Source of the DNA: Calidifontimicrobium sp035325925
GTDB taxonomy: Bacteria > Pseudomonadota > Gammaproteobacteria > Burkholderiales > Burkholderiaceae_C
DNA length: 64,000 bases
Direction: 5' to 3'
Assembly: GCF_035325925.1 (NCBI RefSeq)
Contig: NZ_DAOKZA010000018.1
Coordinates: 1-64,000 of the forward strand
Made by a program: the position numbers and the translations under genes. A model generated the notes under the pieces. The model saw nothing but the letters and a program-made list of their open reading frames with translations. It ran no database searches and was not told where the DNA came from. The number at the start of each line of letters is the position of its first letter. Position 1 is the stretch's first letter. This document shows, one piece after another, positions 60,667 to 64,000 of this stretch.

Positions 60667-62341
60667 CGCCCTGGTCTTGCGTCACGCGCGTGACTTCCTC
60701 GATCGTCGTCGCGCCGGCGGCGACGCGGCGCAGCCCGTCGTCGTGCAGCGTGCGCATGCCCGCCTGCGTGGCCAGCGCGTGCAGCGCCGACGCGTCGGCG
60801 CCGTCGAGGATCGCGCGTCGCATCGCCTCGTCGACGACGAGCAGCTCGAAGATGCCGGCGCGCCCGCGGTAGCCGGTGCCGCGGCACTGCGCGCAGCCGC
60901 GTGCGCGGTACAGCGGCGCGCCCGGCGCGACGTGGCGCTGCAGCCCGGTCGAGCGCAGCCACTCGGGACCCGGCACGTAGGCCTCCTTGCACGCCGGGCA
61001 CAGCGTGCGCACCAGCCGCTGCGCGACGACGCCGTTGACCGTCGAGGTGATCAGGTAGCGCTCGACGCCCATGTCGAGCAGGCGCACCACCGCGCTGGCG
61101 GCGTTGTTGGTGTGCAGCGTCGACAGCACGAGGTGCCCGGTCAGCGCGGCCTGCACCGCGATCTGCGCGGTCTCGCCGTCGCGCATCTCGCCGATCATCA
61201 CGATGTCGGGGTCCTGGCGCAGGATCGAGCGCAGCGCGTGCGCGAAGCTCAGCCCGATCTGCGCGTGCACCTGGATCTGCACGATGCCCGGCAGCTGGTA
61301 CTCGACCGGGTCCTCGACCGTGACGATCTTGTTCGTCGCCGCGTCGAGCTGCGACAGGCCGGCGTACAGCGTGGTCGTCTTGCCGGCGCCGGTGGGGCCG
61401 GTGACCAGCAGGATGCCGTGCGGGCGCGCCAGCATCGCCTGCAGCTGCCCGAGCGTGTCGTCGGCCAGGCCCATGTCGGCCAGCCCGAGGCGCACGCTGG
61501 CGCGGTCGAGCACGCGCATGACCACGCTCTCGCCGTGCACGCTGGGCAGCGTCGACACGCGCAGGTCGAGCTCGCGGCCCTTGACGCGGGTGCGGATGCG
61601 CCCGTCCTGCGGCAGGCGGCGCTCGGCGATGTCCAGGTGCGCCAGCAGCTTGACGCGCGAGGTCACCGCCGCGCCCTGGCGCGGCGCGAGCACCTCGGCG
61701 GTGTCGAGCGCGCCGTCGACGCGGTAGCGCACGTGCAGGCCGTCGTCGAACGGCTCGAGGTGGATGTCCGACGCACGCAGGTCGACGACGCGCCCGATCA
61801 GGTTGTTCACCAGCCGGATCACCGGCGCCTCGCTGGCGAGGTCCTTCAGGTTCTCGAGGAACTCGCCGGAGTCGACGGCCTCGTCGGCGTCGATCGCCTG
61901 CTCGTCGGCCGTCGCGCTGCCGCGTTCGGCCAGCGCGCGGTCGATCGCGCTCGGTGCGGCGACGCTGACCTGCAGCTGCATCCCGGTGGCCAGCCGCAGC
62001 GCCTTGAGCAGGTACGCGTCGCCGGGGTCGGCCACCGCGACGCTGAGCGAGTCGCCGTCGCGCGCCAGCGGCAGCGCGCGGTGCGTGGCGAGGAACGCGG
62101 CGGGCAGCGACTCGAGTTCGGGGCCGGCGTCGGGCAGGTCTTCGGCGGCGACGAAGGGCACGCCGTGCAGGCGGCTGCGCGCCTGCGCCATGTCGAGCTC
62201 GGACACCAGCCCGAGCTGCACCAGGATGTCGGGCAGCCGCTGGCCGAGCTCCTCGCGCGCGGCGAGCGCGCGCTCGAGGTCGCGGGCGCCGAGCTTGCCA
62301 AGCTCGACAAGCAACTCGCCGAGGGCTTGGTCGGAGGACAT
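60659..62341 (-). CDS. gspE: Type II secretion ATPase GspE
   Basis: This 560-residue hexameric ATPase has an N-terminal domain for GspL binding, then Walker A GPTGAGKTTTLYAGL, Walker B region IVMIGEMRDGETA and the His-box LSTLHTNNAASAVVRLLDMG. A tetracysteine zinc motif follows (LCPACKEAY and GCAQCRGTGYRGR), characteristic of GspE/PilB. It is first in the operon and energises pseudopilus assembly. Upstream is a divergent MOSC gene. Confidence 0.95.
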   Translation of the reverse strand: MSSDQALGELLVELGKLGARDLERALAAREELGQRLPDILVQLGLVSELDMAQARSRLHGVPFVAAEDLPDAGPELESLPAAFLATHRALPLARDGDSLSVAVADPGDAYLLKALRLATGMQLQVSVAAPSAIDRALAERGSATADEQAIDADEAVDSGEFLENLKDLASEAPVIRLVNNLIGRVVDLRASDIHLEPFDDGLHVRYRVDGALDTAEVLAPRQGAAVTSRVKLLAHLDIAERRLPQDGRIRTRVKGRELDLRVSTLPSVHGESVVMRVLDRASVRLGLADMGLADDTLGQLQAMLARPHGILLVTGPTGAGKTTTLYAGLSQLDAATNKIVTVEDPVEYQLPGIVQIQVHAQIGLSFAHALRSILRQDPDIVMIGEMRDGETAQIAVQAALTGHLVLSTLHTNNAASAVVRLLDMGVERYLITSTVNGVVAQRLVRTLCPACKEAYVPGPEWLRSTGLQRHVAPGAPLYRARGCAQCRGTGYRGRAGIFELLVVDEAMRRAILDGADASALHALATQAGMRTLHDDGLRRVAAGATTIEEVTRVTQDQGDA

Positions 62342-62472
62342 CGACGCGGGAGCGGGGTTTCGCGGGGGCCGGGGCGGCGGATTCTCGCATGCACCCCGTG
62401 CGCATCGCGCCAGGGCGCCGCGGTGGCCGGTGACACAATGCCGCGGTCCCGACTGCCGCCCGACGCTGCGCC

Positions 62473-63324
62473 GTGCAAGAGCCGAACCTGACGATCCACT
62501 CGCTTCACGTCCACCCGATCAAGTCCTGCGCCGGCATCGCCGTCGACGAGGTGCTGCTGGTCGAGACCGGGCTCGAGTTCGACCGCGCGTGGATGCTGGT
62601 CGACGAGGCCGGCGGGTTCGTCAGCCAGCGCGAGCTGCCGCGGCTGCAGCTGGTGCAGCCGACGCTGCGCCACAGCGACCTGCTGCTGCGCGCGCCGGGC
62701 ATGCTGGCGCTGCACCTGTCGCTCGACGCGGTCGAAGGCGCTTGCCGCGTGCGCGTGTGGGACGACGAGGTGGCGGCCTACGACATGGGCGACCTCGCCG
62801 CGCAGTGGTTCAGCGACTTCGCCGGCCGCACGCTGCGGCTGGTGCGCTTCGACCCCGGGCAGCGCCGCCGCTGCGACCCGGCGTGGAGCGGCGGCGTCGA
62901 CGCCGAGGCCGCGTTCGCCGACGGCTTCCCGCTGCTCGTCGCGTCGACGGCGTCGCTCGACGAACTGAACCGGCGGCTGGCCGCGCGCGGCCACGCGCCG
63001 GTGACGATGGCGCGCCTGCGCCCGAACATCGTGCTCGACGGGCTCGACGCGCACGGCGAGGACTTCGTCGACACGGTCACGTTCGACACGCCCGAGGGCC
63101 CGGTGGTGCTGAAGCTGACCAAGCCGTGCACGCGCTGCACGATCCCGAACGTCGACCCGGCCACCGGCGAGCGGGGCACCGAACCCGGCGACACGCTGGC
63201 CGGCTACCGCGCCGACGCCCGCATGGGCGGCGCACCGACCTTCGGCATGAACGCGGTGATCGTCGAGGGCGTCGAGCGCACGCTGCGCGCGGGCGCCCGC
63301 GGTACGGCGACGATCGCGTTCTAG
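62473..63324 (+). CDS. MOSC domain protein (YcbX-like)
   Basis: This 283-residue protein starts at GTG 62473. The N-terminal MOSC_N beta-barrel region includes HSLHVHPIKSCAGIAVDE and GLEFDRAWMLVDEAGGFVSQRELPRL. The C-terminal MOSC domain has FVDTVTFDTPEGPVVLKLTKPCTRCTIPNVDP, with the conserved Cys. The family handles molybdenum cofactor-dependent reactions (YcbX-like N-hydroxylated substrate reductase); the precise substrate is not inferable. A CACAAT hexamer at 62434-62439 is a weak promoter candidate. Confidence 0.9.
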   Translation: MQEPNLTIHSLHVHPIKSCAGIAVDEVLLVETGLEFDRAWMLVDEAGGFVSQRELPRLQLVQPTLRHSDLLLRAPGMLALHLSLDAVEGACRVRVWDDEVAAYDMGDLAAQWFSDFAGRTLRLVRFDPGQRRRCDPAWSGGVDAEAAFADGFPLLVASTASLDELNRRLAARGHAPVTMARLRPNIVLDGLDAHGEDFVDTVTFDTPEGPVVLKLTKPCTRCTIPNVDPATGERGTEPGDTLAGYRADARMGGAPTFGMNAVIVEGVERTLRAGARGTATIAF

Positions 63325-63348
63325 CCGCCCGCCGCGGCGCCGCGCCCG

Positions 63349-64000
63349 ATGCAGGCCCTGCCGAGCTGGCAGCTGTTCGCGCTGTGCGTGCTCACCTGGG
63401 GCACGACCTGGTACGCGATCACCTGGCAGATCGACGCCACCGCGCCCGAGGTCGGCGTGGCGTGGCGCTTCACGCTGGCCGCGGCGGTGGCGCTGGCGGC
63501 GTGGGCGGCGCGCGGCGGGCGGCTGCGTTTCGGCGCCGCGCAGCACCTGCGGCTGGCCGCGCAGGGGGCGTTCATGTTCTCGCTGTCCTACGTGGCGATC
63601 TACCACGCCGAGCGGCACGTCCCGTCGGGGCTGGTGGCGGTGGGCTACGCGGCGTCGCCGCTGGTCAACGGCCTGGGCGCGCACTGGCTGTTCGGTGCGC
63701 CGCTGGCGCGCCGCTTCGTCGCCGGCGGCGTCGCCGGCGTGGCCGGCGTGGCCGGCGTGGCGCTGATCTTCGCGCCGCAGTTCCGCGCCGCCGACGCGAC
63801 CGGCGCGGTCGCGCTGGGTGCGGCGCTGACGGTGCTGGCGGTGCTGTTGTCGTCGGCGGGCAGCCTGATCGCCAGCCGCAACCGCGAGCGGCAGATCCCG
63901 TTCTGGCCGGCGCTGGGCTACGGCATGGCCTGGGGCGCGCTGCTGAGCTGGGCGCTGGTGGCCGTCGCCGGCCACGACCCGCTGCCGCCGGCCACGTGGC
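63349..64000 (+). CDS. EamA family transporter, 3'-truncated by the window
   Basis: From ATG 63349 the frame is open to the end of the window (217 residues visible). It begins MQALPSWQLFALCVLTWGTTWYAITW, the usual first EamA membrane segment. At least six hydrophobic segments follow. GVAGVAGVAGVA (63727-63762) is a 9-bp DNA repeat. Drug/metabolite exporters of this superfamily move small molecules; no substrate is inferable. Confidence 0.85.
   Translation, partial: MQALPSWQLFALCVLTWGTTWYAITWQIDATAPEVGVAWRFTLAAAVALAAWAARGGRLRFGAAQHLRLAAQGAFMFSLSYVAIYHAERHVPSGLVAVGYAASPLVNGLGAHWLFGAPLARRFVAGGVAGVAGVAGVALIFAPQFRAADATGAVALGAALTVLAVLLSSAGSLIASRNRERQIPFWPALGYGMAWGALLSWALVAVAGHDPLPPATW

Overview
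The window is very GC-rich chromosomal DNA from a betaproteobacterium, most likely order Burkholderiales in the Rubrivivax/Leptothrix/Methylibium neighbourhood. This placement rests on gene order (rpmF-plsX-fabHDG-acpP-fabF, rpoE-rseA-rseB-degP, lepA-lepB-DUF4845-rnc-era-recO-pdxJ-acpS-nagZ), protein style and base composition; no database search was run. I saw no insertion sequence, phage gene, CRISPR array, tRNA or rRNA.

Layout. (1) 1-6606: the end of an ABC exporter ATPase coupled to a DUF1854 protein (a pair linked with cyanophycin metabolism), a FrnE-like DsbA-family protein, a DUF2242 lipoprotein, a BON/LysM protein, a Bfd-like ferredoxin behind a Fur-box-like dyad, then sppA, a Rieske protein, a phosphoglycolate-phosphatase-like HAD and rluC on the minus strand. 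(2) 6589-10088: rne, divergent from rluC, with a leader of about 580 nt carrying a strong hairpin. (3) 10124-29411: about 19 kb of co-directional minus-strand housekeeping genes, read from DUF177-rpmF-plsX-fab-acpP through a YgfX-like protein, the sigma-E envelope stress cluster and lepA-lepB to rnc-era-recO-pdxJ-acpS-nagZ. A 634-bp gap between degP and lepA holds a candidate small RNA with its own terminator. (4) 29451-32375: maf, an RsmI-like methylase and a RhlE-type helicase.

(5) 32660-48291: a surface polysaccharide locus with two GT2 enzymes, an O-antigen-ligase-like protein, a 1514-residue GT4/RgpF/HAD fusion, two methyltransferase genes (one a 1091-residue MTase-MTase-GT2 fusion), an acyltransferase and a Wzm/Wzt ABC exporter whose ATPase has a C-terminal extension. 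There are no sugar-nucleotide synthesis genes, so precursors must come from elsewhere. (6) 48350-62341: a PpiC-type isomerase, a secreted surface protein with its own terminator, an NTF2-like lipoprotein and a compact type II secretion operon in the order E-F-G-H-I-J-K-L-M-C-D, all minus strand. (7) 62473-64000: a MOSC protein and an EamA transporter cut by the window end.

Together, regions 5 and 6 form a cell-envelope module: polysaccharide made and exported by the ABC route, and proteins folded in the periplasm and moved out by type II secretion. The sigma-E cluster in region 3 is the expected sensor for stress in that envelope. Overlapping stop/start codons (ATGA, GTGA, TTGA, and apparently CTGA) are very common, so translational coupling is widespread.
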